NCBI GenBank assembly: GCA_023078555.1
Contig: CM041199.1
Span: forward strand, 3,158,513 to 3,222,512
DNA: 64,000 nucleotides
Reading direction: 5' to 3'
Source of the DNA: Ulva prolifera
Taxonomy: Eukaryota; Chlorophyta; Ulvophyceae; Ulvales; Ulvaceae
Every line of letters begins with the position of its first letter. The stretch's first letter is position 1. Positions 22,711-34,080 of this stretch are shown here, one piece after another. The notes under the pieces are model-generated. The model did no database searches. It saw only the letters and a list, made by a program, of their open reading frames with translations, and was not told where the DNA came from. The translations under genes were made by a program, and so were the position numbers.

Positions 22711-24104
22711 CAGCGTTTGCAAGTCCACTGCATCCGGTTGCAGCCTCGTGATCAGGCCGCCGTCCATCGCTGCGCCGGGTGCAGAGTACAGCCGCAGTGA
22801 CTGGCTTTGCATTAATATATTATATCGGCCGGGGCTATAGGTATACCGCACTTCGGAAGGGCGGCATGCCATGGTCGACTAGCACGACTGAACACTCATT
22901 AAACATGGGGTTACACAGTCTCTACACAGTCCTCGTCAGGTCACTAGGAGCTCGCGTGCGACAGTATAATGAGTTGTTGATGAAGCCTGGAGGACCTAGT
23001 AGTGATGGATTGGGGACCTTGTAAGACGTCTTGTGCTGCATTACAGATAGGTAGGCTTCTGCGTTTTGTGATGTTTATGATCTGGAGGTGTGCTCGTGAG
23101 AGCTTTGGCAATAGCCACGGGGAGCTCGCCAGACCGGGTTGTCGGGTATACTTACATATGTGAGCACTAACTCCGCTGTGGTGCAACGCTCATGCCCAAG
23201 GAGCGAGGCTGTAGCATGTCAGAGGGCAGGCATGCATGTGTTGAGGCTGTGTATTGCATAAAGATACAGTGGGTGTTATTGGCCACAGTCCGCACCACCT
23301 CCGAAACTCAGATGCATATGCCTCCCACCACAGTACAAGGCATTTTATAGCTGACGTATGTTGTAGTACGTGTTTGCAACTCAAAGTACTCATTGCCGTG
23401 TATCATGATGCCGTGAGTGAGCTGGTGTGGCCGGCGACGTGCTGGGCCTGTGTTGCACACGCAATGCATTTTTGCGATGCATCGCAAAATATGCATGTAT
23501 GCGTGTGTCTTCAGGAGTAAAATGTGGTGGCACCATGCATCTGTGTCGACAAGTCCGGAGTACAGGAGCACAGAGCAGGAGGAGTCTGCACCAAGATGAT
23601 GCAGGTGCCATGGCTGGTCAAGCTTGACGGTCTGTGTTTGTCAACTGCACAGTCGGGGCACAAGCACATGCTGAACGGCGGCCGTTAGTGCTACAACTAT
23701 TGTACACTATAGCTAGTATTCACTGAAGTGATTCACCGCCTCACCCTTGGTAAATGCAGGGTAGCTCTAGTGACAATTAGCCCGCAGTCCATGTGACACA
23801 CTGTGACGGCATGCATCAGATACACATAACGGGCATGGCCGTCGAGCAGATTGTGACCACTGGTCATTGTGGCACAGGCACTGACCGGAAGATGGCATAC
23901 TGGGGGGCATCGCCGATCGCGGGCAGCAACAGACTGTTACACTTTATGCGCAGCACGGTGGGAGAGTCTGGGATGCACACAAACAGACCAAAACCTCATG
24001 TTTGCACTGTAGATACCTTGCACTCAGTGGTGGAAGGCTTCCACCAGGCAGCAGCTGCCTATGGACATTCAATAAGCATATGCATGGAGCTCGTTCAGAG
24101 CTCA
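22711..24104. other. no gene recognised between two GHCR genes
   Basis: It contains a short palindromic AT-rich word (TTTTGCGATGCATCGCAAAAT, about 23468-23488). ORFs here are short or antisense to the following gene. Confidence 0.4.
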
Positions 24105-25496
24105 TTAGACCCTGTAGTCAGGAATGTAGATGTAGTCTACAAACCTGTCATAGAAGCAGTAGTCATAGTCATAGTACGTCCTCTGGGTCTCCTCGTTGTA
24201 GCTAAGAATGCAGTCTTCAAGCGGCGATTGCCCACGCGGGAAAGGCCCGGCAGGCGCATCTGGAGGCGCAGGAGGCTCCACGTAATAGTCTTCGGAGATC
24301 ATTCCCTCCTCTTCCAACACACCTGTCCCCTCATCGACATCTATCTCGAGCCCCCGGAATAGCTGGAGCCTAACATTGACTGCGTCGGTCGGGCCGGATT
24401 CTGACGGCGGGACGGTCACGGTGTACACCTCATCCGGCCTGTCACGAGGCTCACTGTAATCCGAGATGCCGGTGTAAATCGACGCGCCTCTCCTCTCGAT
24501 CTCGACGCTGAGCTCCCCAAGGCCCGGTGGTGAGTTGTTCACCTCGAGTTCGGTGAATACGCACGGGTTGAAGCCGAGGCGCTCGCCGTCGTCCGCAACG
24601 GCCAGGCACCGGCACACGCCGACAGGGTACAGCGGGCTGGTGGTGCAGTCCGGGAGGTACCGTGTGTATGTACAGGTCGTGGCCTGCACTTCGTAAGGGA
24701 TCGCGGCGGAGTCGCCGGTGGCGGGGACAACGCCGCGTGTGCCAGGCAACGGGCAGCCGATTACGGAATCCTGTCCGCGTATGCTTACGCAGCCGATGTA
24801 CGGGGACGGTGCGATCAAAACGAGGCCGGCTGGCGGCTCGAGGGGGCTGAAGGGGATGTCGAAGATGTCCTGCTCGACGGGGAGGCACTCTGGGCCTGAC
24901 CCACGGCGCGGCCGCTTGCCGGCACAGCTGAAGAGCTTGCGGTCCTCCCTGCAGTGGCCGGTACACGCACTACCCTGGCAGCTGTCGATTGTGCAGGTGT
25001 CGCATATGGAGTATCGCGCTGGACGGCGGCTGCCGTGCAGGAGGCTCCGCTGTGGCCCGGCGCCGCTGTCCAAGCCCGAGCCATGTGGCTCGCTGTCGGC
25101 ATCAAACTCGGCTTGTTTCTCAGGTGATGCTGGCCCCGTAACGACTGCGTTCTGGATGACAAGCGGTGCACTTTCAGCTGCGTGGCGATCTGCTTGCCGT
25201 ACTCGCTCCGGCTGCATCTCGTGGGTTGACACAGCGGGCCGCCGTTGCTTCTTGTTGCGGGGGCTGCGGACGTCCTCGTTAGGTGCTCCCCGCAGGGACA
25301 CTATACTTGCATCACCAGGAAGATTTTCAATGGTGGCTGCACTCTCAGTGGTGTCCAGGCTGCCAGGGGGGCTCGTGCCGCTCCCATGAATGCTCGGCCG
25401 CATTCCGCGCACGCCTGTGCTGTGCAGCCCGATCGACAGCACAGCACACAATACGCTCAGGCACACGGCCTGGATCAATCCTTTTGCCAGTGTCAT
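24105..25496 (-). CDS. GHCR-family protein, divergent subfamily, complete (463 aa)
   Basis: The ATG (minus strand, 25496) starts a clear signal peptide with hydrophobic core (LIQAVCLSVLCAVLSIGL). A basic region (RNKKQRRP) and the leader (LVIQNAVVTGPASPEKQAEFDAD) follow. Module 1 reads LLHGSRRPARY then CDTC-x4-C and CTGHCREDRKLFSC. Module 2 reads APSPYIGC, GCPLPGTRG, YEVQATTC, YLPDC, SPLYPVGVCRC. It aligns along its whole length with the plus-strand members but lacks the TVVVTAE string. The C-terminus is extended: a Pro-rich stretch, then a very Tyr-rich end (YYDYDYCFYDRFVDYIYIPDY). It is intronless and of opposite orientation to most relatives. Probably secreted; function unknown. Confidence 0.86.
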   Translation of the reverse strand: MTLAKGLIQAVCLSVLCAVLSIGLHSTGVRGMRPSIHGSGTSPPGSLDTTESAATIENLPGDASIVSLRGAPNEDVRSPRNKKQRRPAVSTHEMQPERVRQADRHAAESAPLVIQNAVVTGPASPEKQAEFDADSEPHGSGLDSGAGPQRSLLHGSRRPARYSICDTCTIDSCQGSACTGHCREDRKLFSCAGKRPRRGSGPECLPVEQDIFDIPFSPLEPPAGLVLIAPSPYIGCVSIRGQDSVIGCPLPGTRGVVPATGDSAAIPYEVQATTCTYTRYLPDCTTSPLYPVGVCRCLAVADDGERLGFNPCVFTELEVNNSPPGLGELSVEIERRGASIYTGISDYSEPRDRPDEVYTVTVPPSESGPTDAVNVRLQLFRGLEIDVDEGTGVLEEEGMISEDYYVEPPAPPDAPAGPFPRGQSPLEDCILSYNEETQRTYYDYDYCFYDRFVDYIYIPDYRV

Positions 25497-28069
25497 ATTG
25501 CGCCTAAATAGCAGCTAGATCGAACCAACGACTGTACCGGCCGGCCCCAAGCGTGATGTGTGACGTGTATGTCAATATAGTTATTGACACGGCTGCAGCG
25601 GTCGAAAGAAGGGTGTCCGAGACGCGGATTCGAGTGCCTGCACAATGGGCGCCGGATACAGCGATGCCAGAAATTCATGAATTTGATCATGATCATGACC
25701 AACGCTGTTCAAGCGGCGATCAATGCTGCAAGGTTCAAGTAGAGGAGGCAGCTGGGTGGGTAGCGCTGTCAGAACAATAGTAATGCACCAGCCCAGGCCT
25801 GGAAACACTTTTGTGTTAACACCACTGCCATACTATACAATGCAATACTAGTAGCCAACGTAGGCACAGCAGCGCACTTCCATGCATGCAGGCACACTTC
25901 CATGCATGCAGGCGTTGGAGGGGAAGGCAGGTAGCATCTGGCAGGTGGCTGGTAGCATGTAGCAGGTAGCATTTGCATACACTATAGCAATGCAATCATG
26001 CATACAGACATACTTTTTGCTGACAGGTGGAAGTTTGGCAGCAATTTGTGCACACCAGCCTTGGCCACCTGGACCTACTGGAACGGTGTCACTCAGCAAT
26101 AGGATTCCGGAAGGCCTGTTACACCGTGGATTCTGGGTTCATGTGAATTGCAACAATGGCACGATACCTTTGGGATGATCGCGAACAACGCAGGGGGGGC
26201 GCCGGCATGGTCCTTGCACGCGTACATGAGGTGTATGAGGTACTCATGAGCAGGCCTGCTCCGGAGATTTGTTTGGAGCACACCAGGCGGTTGTTGTTGC
26301 AACTGGTGCTGCCACGCTTGAGGAAGTAACCTGCAGGTCAATGCACCAGGAATGCACCTGCCTACGATGTGAACTGCAGCTTGATAACTAGCGTGCTGAA
26401 CTTGAGATGGGACATGAATTCCATTCCCGCATGCATGAAGTGCCAGGACTCCACAGTAGCACAGTCAATACGCGCAGCATCAGACATATGCATCGACGCG
26501 ACATATAAGTGTACTGCTGCCAGCCTCTGGCGCAAGCCAGATCTCAAAAGCGACCAGGCAGAACCTGAAGTGGCTTGAGCGTGCCTGCGAGCGTCGCCTT
26601 GGTTCGACAGGACAATAACCACGATCTATGCTCACGAGAGGCTGCAGATCACGATGCATCGCCGATGCCAAGCTCACGCCCGCCACTCAGCCGTCATATA
26701 CGTCCAGGTGCTGTGCAGGAGACGTGCCCAAACAACTGCACGGTCGAATTAGCTGCCTCATTCAACCCCCGCGCCAGCTCGTCACCTTTCCGTGGCCTTA
26801 GTGCGAAACTTCTCTGAAATTCTGTACGTAGCTGTTATGTGTGAAGAGTTGCGGTAGCACGGTTATTCGTCTTTGTGAGCTGCACGCGGTCGTGTTGTAT
26901 GTGGCGACGAGCGCACCGTTTCCAGCTTGGCGGTGGGCTGTGCGGTTCGCTGCTGAACTCTTCAGCACGCGCATGCCTCAGTGCAACATATAGGTCAAAT
27001 GGTAGTAATCGGGAGAAACAATCCTTGTAACGGTATAACGCGCCATATGCCGAGTCCTGCCGCTCGAGAGCTCGACTCCTGCTGTCGTCGACATTTGAGT
27101 GAAACGAGCGGTATTTGAACATCCGCGCTCAGCAATATTCAAGCTAGCTTCGCTGACTTTGAGAGTTTGAGCTGTGCATCGGGCGTTTGGCTATCGCCTC
27201 GCGGTCTCTGCAGGTTTGGACCGACAGCTGCAGGCAAGGTAGCTCTGCGCCGGTCTTTACGCGGCGGCTAAACGCGGCCAAAAGCAGCAGCATGGGCCGT
27301 GTAACTCCTGTTCAGGTGCTGAAGGAGCGCCTGCCAGGCTCGGCATTCGTCTCTATTTCCTGTGCTGTGCAACGGGCCGCAGAATTACCACTCACCCAGC
27401 TCGCGTGGTTTGCGCGGTCGCACAACGATGAAGGCCGGCATTGGACCGATGCATGGTGGTGAGTCTGCCTTCATACGTTTCGGTTCGTGACTAATGCAAC
27501 ACATTCTGCTGCCTTGCTGTCCGCGAGCAGAGAACACGAATCACACCAGGCCAGGTCACGGCTGCTGACAGGCCCATGCTTGTGCAATGTGTAAAATTTC
27601 TGTCAGAAACCTTCCAACGAATAAGCTTCAGGTGACGTAGCTGCCGTCACTGTGACTGCTATGGGCTTCAGGCATCTCCCAGCGACGATTCTGCACTTCT
27701 GCATCCCATGTGTGCAGGCAGAGTGTTGACTCACGACAGAGATCTTCGACATTCAATACATTCTTCCCTGCATGCAACTCAAAATACAGTCCAGCAGTTT
27801 GCATGACGCTCGTCTCACGGTCACGGACAATGCCTTTGGGTTTGAGCTGCCAAACATTGCAGGTCTACCCAACCAGATATACTTCATTATGACTTTGACT
27901 TGATCTGGTGATGCAAGGCGCCTTCTTGGCATTGGCAAGAGCCCCACATCCACTAACAGGCCTCTCATCTAAGGGCCCGGCAACCAGCCAGCGCAGCACC
28001 CGATCGCCTCAAAGCTGTGTGCATTGCCACCACCAACATTGTCAACAGCAGGCACAACATGCACGCATC
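25497..28069. other. intergenic; one weak candidate exon
   Basis: Short repeats (CTTCCATGCATGCAGGC twice at about 25877-25913) occur. A possible exon starts at ATG 27292 and ends at 27458 before a good donor (GTGAGT at 27459); its 55-residue product (MGRVTPVQVLKERLPG...) is not recognised and no partner exon was identified. Nothing else is supported. Confidence 0.3.
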
Positions 28070-29280
28070 CTACTCTCGAGCTAGAGAGGCAGGGCTTGGT
28101 TCTCGCCTGAGTTGCCACCTCTCACACATTTGGAAGCGCCTGCGGGAAGACAACCTTGCGGAGAGCCATCCAAGGCATCTAGCAATCCCCTGTCTCCATG
28201 TTTCTAGCCTTGCCTCAAACCCGGAGGACCGCCTCTCCTGGGCGTCTGGCCCGGCGGGCGCCTCTGGGGCTCCGGCAGCCTCACCGCCGGCGTTGTCATC
28301 GCCGTAGTAGGCATCAGAGATCTCGCCCCCCTCGCCGTACACATCACTATCGTCATACGCATCGGCCCGTAGCTCCACCCCATGGAAAAATCGCATTTCG
28401 ATCTCGACATTTTCGTCCGCACCCGACAGGAATGCAGGCACGACCACCGTGTACGCCTCAGCTGGTGTGTCATCAGGCTCTGTGTAATCACCAAACCCGG
28501 TGTGTGTGACACCGTCCCGCTCCTGCACGTCCACCCGGCGCTCCCCGCGGCCCGGCGGTGCACCGTCTGGTGCAAGCTCCGTGACGTCGCAGGGCCCTGT
28601 GCCGAGTTCTCGGCCGTCAAGCGCTACTTTCTGACATCTGCATACCCCGAGCGGATACACCGGGCTGAAAGTGCAGTCGTGCAAGTACCGCGTATTTGCA
28701 CAGAATGACGCCTGTACTTCATACTGCATGGCCGTGGAGTTGCCGCCAGGTTGCAGCAACCCTAGCGTCCCAGGAGCGGGGCAGCCAGAGCGCAGGCCTG
28801 CGATGTAGGCGCAGCCGATGAACGGAGACGGCGCCGCGACGATGAGGCTGTCACGCAGCTCGAGCACGCTGACTGCAAGGTCGAAGATGTTCTCTTCGAC
28901 GGAGAGACATGCCAGCACGGCGTCGGCTCCTCTACGGCCGGAGCAGTTGAACAGTGTGCGGCTTGCGGCGCTGTTCCGGCCTCTGCAGTGGCCGGAGCAC
29001 ATGCTGGTTCGCGTGTTGCAGCTGACGATCGTGCAGTTGGGGCGGCGTGCGTTCTTTGCCGGCCGGCGGCGGCCGTGCAGGAGGCCCCGCAGCGGCCGCT
29101 GCCGGCTCGCCATCGTGGCCTCAAAAGCTGCTTCCTCTGCAGCTGAAGATAGTCCTGTGACGATGGAATTGTCTAGCACAAAAAGCGCTGACGTGTAGTC
29201 GACGTGCAGTGGAGTTGGGTCTGAAGCGGACTGGAGCACGGGGCTGCGGTATGTGCCGTTGAGGCTGCCCACTGTTAGTG
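28070..29280 (-). CDS. GHCR-family protein, divergent subfamily, 5' end missing or on a separate exon
   Basis: About 400 codons align with the 24105-25496 protein: leader (FVLDNSIVTGLSSAAEEAAF), GLLHGRRRPAK, CSGHCRGR, APSPFIGC, GCPAPGTLG, YEVQASFC, YLHDC, SPVYPLGVCRC and GFGDYTEPDDTPAEAYTV. No ATG precedes the leader: the only in-frame initiator-like codon is GTG and an in-frame TGA lies just upstream (about 29297-29299). A GTGCAG acceptor just before 29281 suggests a first exon with the signal peptide upstream, or the 5' end was lost. Module 1 has an unusual insertion (GRNSAASRTLF) and lacks one cysteine (RRPNC). The tail is acidic but ends in a basic, Tyr-free segment, unlike the 24105 gene. 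Confidence 0.75.
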
Positions 29281-29396
29281 CGCTCTGCACGAGCGCTCAC
29301 AGTGTGTGCTGAGCATGGGATCAGCAGCCTGAGTGTGTGCTGAGCATGGGACCCCAAGGATTGCCTTCGCTGTTCCTAGGCATCCCGCAAGCTAGC

Positions 29397-29712
29397 GAGC
29401 CGTACAACATGAAGGAATTCGACACGGTCACCGTGTCGATACCACGGTGGTAGTGACCGCGGAGGCGTCGTGGACATCACAGTGCAGCCTGCCGGGGATG
29501 TGACGAAGACCTGGTCATCGAACTACCTCTATCCCGGGCAGGCATATGATTTTGGGATCATGATCCCAAAGCAGCTTGACCGCAGCAGTAAAATCTATCA
29601 AGGTGGATGTGCCAGTAAGCCTTTACCAGGCATGGAATACGGATTATAATGTTGTGCGAGGGGGGATGAAGTGACTGGCGAGGAGTATGCATATGCCGAT
29701 GTCAACATCTAG
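29397..29712 (+). pseudogene. GHCR-family relic with central deletion and frameshifts
   Basis: Starting with KEFDTV, the sequence then carries the TVVVTAEA segment in another frame after an in-frame TAG. It jumps directly to ITVQPAGDVTKTWSSN of module 3, so all cysteines of module 2 are deleted. Further on, VKSIKVDVPVSLYQAW is recognisable only after a frame change. It lies about 115 bp from, and diverges from, the truncated 5' end of the 28070-29280 gene. Confidence 0.75.
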
Positions 29713-30137
29713 GATTACTGACCGGACCCTGTTAGTGACAGTCCCGAGTGCGCCGAGTAGTGCCTTTAACGGAGAAGTCACACATCCAGATGGGTCAAAA
29801 GCGATGCGCGTGCATTTATCTTATTTTTTAAAAATGAAGTGCCAGCCCATGTTATGAATCAGGCTTTGCAATTTTTGTCTGCATACATCCATACATCATG
29901 ATGGTAGCCTGCCTGCCTGAGCTGTCACGGTGTGTCTGTGTCTGCTATTGAACCTTGCGCCGAGTGCTGTGTGCTATGTTACGGGAACATGGCATTCATA
30001 CATATGGCACACATAAACGCATTGGGCCGGTGCTGGCGGGGCTGCAAGCTTGGGCCGCCACGGCCGCGCTGGTGGTGGGGTCGTATTGCGTGTAGGCGCG
30101 GGGTGCGTGTGTTGGGGGCTGGAGCGGGGACGTGTGT

Positions 30138-30246
30138 GTTACAAAGGCAGCAAGGCGGGCAGCACCGCGAAAGTAGCAAGCAGACGAAGCAAACACCAAG
30201 ACACCCATCACCGGCGCAGCAAGCGACAGAGATCCGCAGACCGCCA
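30138..30246 (-). mobile_element. SINE1 fragment
   Basis: GTTACAAAGGCAGCAAGGCGGGCAGCACCGCG at the start and the AGATCCGCAGACCGCCA segment at the end match SINE1 antisense. A GGGACGTGTGT / GGGATGTGTGT pair flanks it. More decayed matches follow at about 30620-30680 and 30898-30970. Confidence 0.6.
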
Positions 30247-31476
30247 GGGGATGTGTGTGTGGGTGTGGTGTGGGGGTGTACGGGTGCGTGTTCGGTGGGT
30301 TCCTGTTGGGCTGAGGTGGGGCACTGTGTGCGGGTGCTTGCTGTGACTTGGCCCTGAGTTCGGGCCGGTTCGAGATGGCTGCCACTCTCCTTGCATACTT
30401 TGGGTGTTCGTGTGCTTCCTCGCTGTTCGTGTGCTTCCTCGCCACAATGCCGCTCAATGGGAGACGGGGGATCTGGGTTTTGCCGTCGGGCCGAATCGGC
30501 GATGCGTACGCTGAGGCTTGTATCGGTCGTTATGATGGTTCCGAGGTGTGCATTGAGTACATGCGGTGGTGGGTGAGTTGTTTACGGCCGGTGTGCAGGA
30601 GGGGCTGTGGGCGTGGGAGTGTTACACATGGACAAAGCCAGAGTGGAGGCACCTGCGGGCAATTGTTCTTAAGAACACACCGCCGCAACCACCAGCACGC
30701 AACACAGACCAACACACCTATGCCACCGCACACGCCATCATTCATCGCTGCATACAGCCGTACACACCCAGGCGCCAGCAGTCACAACCACCCACACCGA
30801 CACCCGCGTGGACCTGTGGCGGTGCTGGCGTGGCTGGCCCCCCCCACCCATGGGTGGTGATGATGGACCGCGGTGTCGGAGTGGTCAAAGTGTCCTGTGC
30901 TACAAGGTTCAACTCGGAGAGGCAGGTTGCATCGCGGAAACAGCAAACACCACGAACTCGAGCAGAGGGTCAACAAGTGAGCACAACAAGCCAGTGGTCC
31001 CAGTTGGACGAGCGACCGGCTATCACTGGCATCATGCAAAGTGATCCCGTAATGCCCCCTGTAGCGGTGATTCCGTGTCTATGAATACCAACACGCCCAA
31101 ACACTCACCCGCCCGCCTATGCCGGTCTACAGACACATCCACCCTAAGAGGAACCCACGTGCACTTCGCACCACAGCTGCGCCCGGGATGGCCCAACACA
31201 AGACTGCGCTGGCGGCCGCCCGGCTCCAGCCCGCGGGGTAGAGATCACGTCCATGCATGGACATGGTCTCAACCCTGGAAGTGCTAGCATATGGTAGAGT
31301 TCTGCAGTTGTGAATTCCCTCGCCTGGCCTGGCCCAGCCCCGTTCGGCCCACCGTGAGTTCCCTCACCGCCTCCAGCTGCACGAAATGCAGGAGGTCCCC
31401 TGCTCCCCCCTTGAGGCGCCCAGGTCCATCACAGAATGATCATCAACCCTGAAACAGAGCCGCCCCCGCGCGGGGC

Positions 31477-31524
31477 ACCGTCGCCTTCAGCGGCTGCAGC
31501 TCCGTCGCCTTCTGCGGCTGCAGC
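31477..31524. repeat. 24-bp direct repeat
   Basis: Two adjacent units beginning CCGTCGCCTTC and ending GGCTGCAGCT (31477-31500 and 31501-31524). The surrounding 31000-32420 holds no supported gene. Confidence 0.8.
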
Positions 31525-32427
31525 TCCGTCACCACCCCATGCTGACAGGAAATTTGCATCAAATACAGAAGAAAACACCATCCATTGCTTGCATCTACAT
31601 GTGCACTTCCACGTGCTGGTGACTTGCAGATGTGCAAGCTTGAGCCGCCTGAGGTCTACGGTATGACCAATTCGAACGCTGCCGGGCAATCGGACACGCC
31701 CACCAAGCTGAGACTTTAGAGCTAAAGAATCTTTGAAATTAGACGGATACGCCACGTAGGCGTCGACGCTTCGGCATTACAAATTGTAATTTACAATGCA
31801 AGCGAGCTTGCGGCCAGCGAGTGTACTGGCCACGGGCATCGTGCGATGCAACGCGTTGGGACTGCCGGCAATCCGCGCGAGCCTAAGCCAGGTGATGCTG
31901 GCTGAGGGTCATATGGAGATGCATGTGGAGGCAAAGCTGCAGCCATTGCGCGCAGCCGTCACCTGTCGAGGGTGACATGTGTACACTCTTAGGGCTTTCG
32001 GAGCGCATGCTCGCACGAGAGTTTGTCGTCACGAAGGCCTGACCATGAGACGGTCGATGGCGAGGACGATCGAACACATGCAAATCTGTTCAGCGCTGCA
32101 GCGTGAAGCCACTTTGCTAGGCGGGTGGCGCCGACCATTGGCAAGCGTGCCTGCATTTCTGTCCAGCACTCACCATCGCCTCCACTGTGCTGCCCTCTCC
32201 GGATCCGGCGTGATTATACCTTCGAGTGGTGTATCATCAGCAGCCCCGCAGTCTTAAGTTCAATTTTGTAAATTGCTGCCCAAGGTGATTTGAAATTTCT
32301 GCAATCGATTTGAGACTTCTCAGCACTCCTGCCTCAGTTGCAGAAGGCTGTCACAATTGCAATCAAGCTGCGCAGCTTCAAAACACTTTCCTTCTTGTGG
32401 AAGAGGTATGCACACCACATATCGGGT

Positions 32428-32466
32428 TTTGCTTCGTCTGCTTGCTTCTTTCGCGGTGCTGCCCGC
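32428..32466 (+). mobile_element. SINE1 3'-end fragment
   Basis: GCTTCGTCTGCTTGCTTC ... GCTGCCCGCCTTG matches the SINE1 end in sense orientation, flanked by ACACCACAT on both sides (about 32411 and 32473). Confidence 0.55.
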
Positions 32467-32538
32467 CTTGTAAAACACCACATTTCTCAAGATACCTGTC
32501 ACCTGCACCGGCTCGGTGACATATACTTCTCCTGTGCG

Positions 32539-32702
32539 GGCCTGGAGGACGCGATCCTGCCGGACTGAATTGTGAGTGCGGTTGTGGTGTTCGTGTGTGT
32601 GTGAGTGTGTGTGTGAGTGTGTGTGTGAGTGTATGTTGCAGTTGGTTCGGATGAGATTCGGCTTCGGTGTTTGTTTTCTCCCGTTCACTCTTTTGTAATA
32701 TG
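32539..32702 (+). mobile_element. SINE2 retroposon, full-looking copy with 14-bp target duplication
   Basis: The head (GGCCTGGAGGACGCGATCC) is followed by a GT microsatellite (about 32588-32634) and the tail TTCGGATGAGATTCGG ... CCCGTTCACTCTTTTGTAAT. The perfect repeat ACTTCTCCTGTGCG flanks it at 32525-32538 and 32703-32716, the signature of target-primed retroposition. Confidence 0.85.
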
Positions 32703-32840
32703 ACTTCTCCTGTGCGTAGCCGTGTTCGCTGGTCTTCAGATCCTTTTTTTTGTGTCTATTCTCGGTCGCTCTTCTGAAAAATCTTCGCTCGTCTTGCGCG
32801 CGATATCATTACAAACGAGTGAACGGGTGTGTATGTCGTG

Positions 32841-33028
32841 TTGAGTCGGATGAGATTCGGATTTGGTGGTTGTCTTCTTCGAAGGGGTTCGGTTCACTTT
32901 TTTGTCGGCTACTGGTTACGAAATAGTGAAGTTCACTCTTTTGTAGCTCACAATATGTACATCCTCACCCGAACATCACGATCATGCATGACAGCATTCG
33001 GTTTCAGTATTTGTTTTCTCCCGTTCGA
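32841..33028 (+). mobile_element. SINE2 tail fragments
   Basis: Three diverged tails in sense orientation: around 32846-32910, around 32928-32943 and around 32990-33028 (TTCGG, TTTGTTTTCTCCCGTTC, CACTTTTTTGT words). Confidence 0.5.
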
Positions 33029-33357
33029 ACAAGACATTCGAGCACATCCTCGGTCACTTGCTATACGATGCCCACGTTTGAGTGAATATGAATTTGTATG
33101 AATATGCTTGTAACAGCAGAGTCTACAGCCGCCGACCGGTCGGCCGTGTCGACGTTGTGCTGGAAGATACCTAGGCACAAGGCCTTGCAAGGGAACGATG
33201 TATCCTGCAGCATGTCAAATCCGAGACGCCAGAGCACCTGCCTCTGAGGCCGCGGCCTCGTGAGGCCGGTACACTCCAGCGCAACGGGCGCGCCGTGGAC
33301 CGCAAAGTTCACTAGTACCAGCGCACCGCGCAGATGTATACAAAAGGGTTTACATAA

Positions 33358-33397
33358 GAGTTTTGGTGTTTGTCTTCTCCCGTTCGCTCTTTTGTAA
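33358..33397 (+). mobile_element. SINE2 tail fragment
   Basis: GAGTTTTGGTGTTTGTCTTCTCCCGTTCGCTCTTTTGTAAT matches the SINE2 3' end. No target duplication was seen. Confidence 0.55.
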
Positions 33398-33507
33398 TAC
33401 GTTCTGACAGGTGTTGTCCGAACACGGCATGTGGTCCGAGTCGGCTTCAACCGGCCGCGGTCGTGGTGGGCCCGAACGTGGTGGGTCCTGCTGGTGTGTG
33501 TTAGAAT

Positions 33508-34080
33508 GGACAAAGCAACTTGAAGTAAGGCAGGTAGCACCGCGAGCAGCAACCAGGGGAACACGCACTGGCAGCACTCGCGCCGGCCACAGCCACACAG
33601 CCACACACACGACCACACACACCCACAACTTGTTTGAAACACACAAGCATCCCACCCAACACCCACAAGCACACCCACACGCTCACCCCCACCCGTACCC
33701 CGCCCACCAGCCAGGTGCAAGAGCCCCGAAAGAAAGCACACGCGGCAAAGGCAGCCGAGGAAAGAAATAGCGAAAGAAACCCCTACAACAACCCCCGCCT
33801 CGGGGAGGGCCCCGCCTCCCCCAGCAGGTCCCACCCCGCCCAGCCCCTGCACACCACCCCGCCCACCCGCAAACCCATACCCGTAACCCCCCAAAGTCCA
33901 GCCCAGCCTGCCCACACCACGCGGCTCCGCCCCAATGGCGGGCCACACGCAGACGCACGGGGAGGCGAAGCGCGGCACGCTAGGGCCGCCACTACAACGA
34001 AGCGGACAAGGCCGCGAGCGCACGCAGCGACACTCGCCCATCAGGCAGCGCGGGCGCGCAGCGCCGCTTAGGCCGGGTGG
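33508..34080 (-). mobile_element. long SINE1-related element, antisense
   Basis: It starts GTTAGAATGGACAAAGC with the GGTAGCACCGCGAG signature, then a CA-rich body and a CCCCGCCTCGGGGAGGG segment shared with 41940-42040. Neither boundary is certain. The long ORFs on both strands (for example 33061-34041) come from the repetitive composition. Confidence 0.5.

Noticed and set aside
23793..24362. 189-codon plus-strand ORF
   Set aside because: It overlaps the 3' end of the minus-strand GHCR gene 24105-25496 in antisense and has no recognisable feature.
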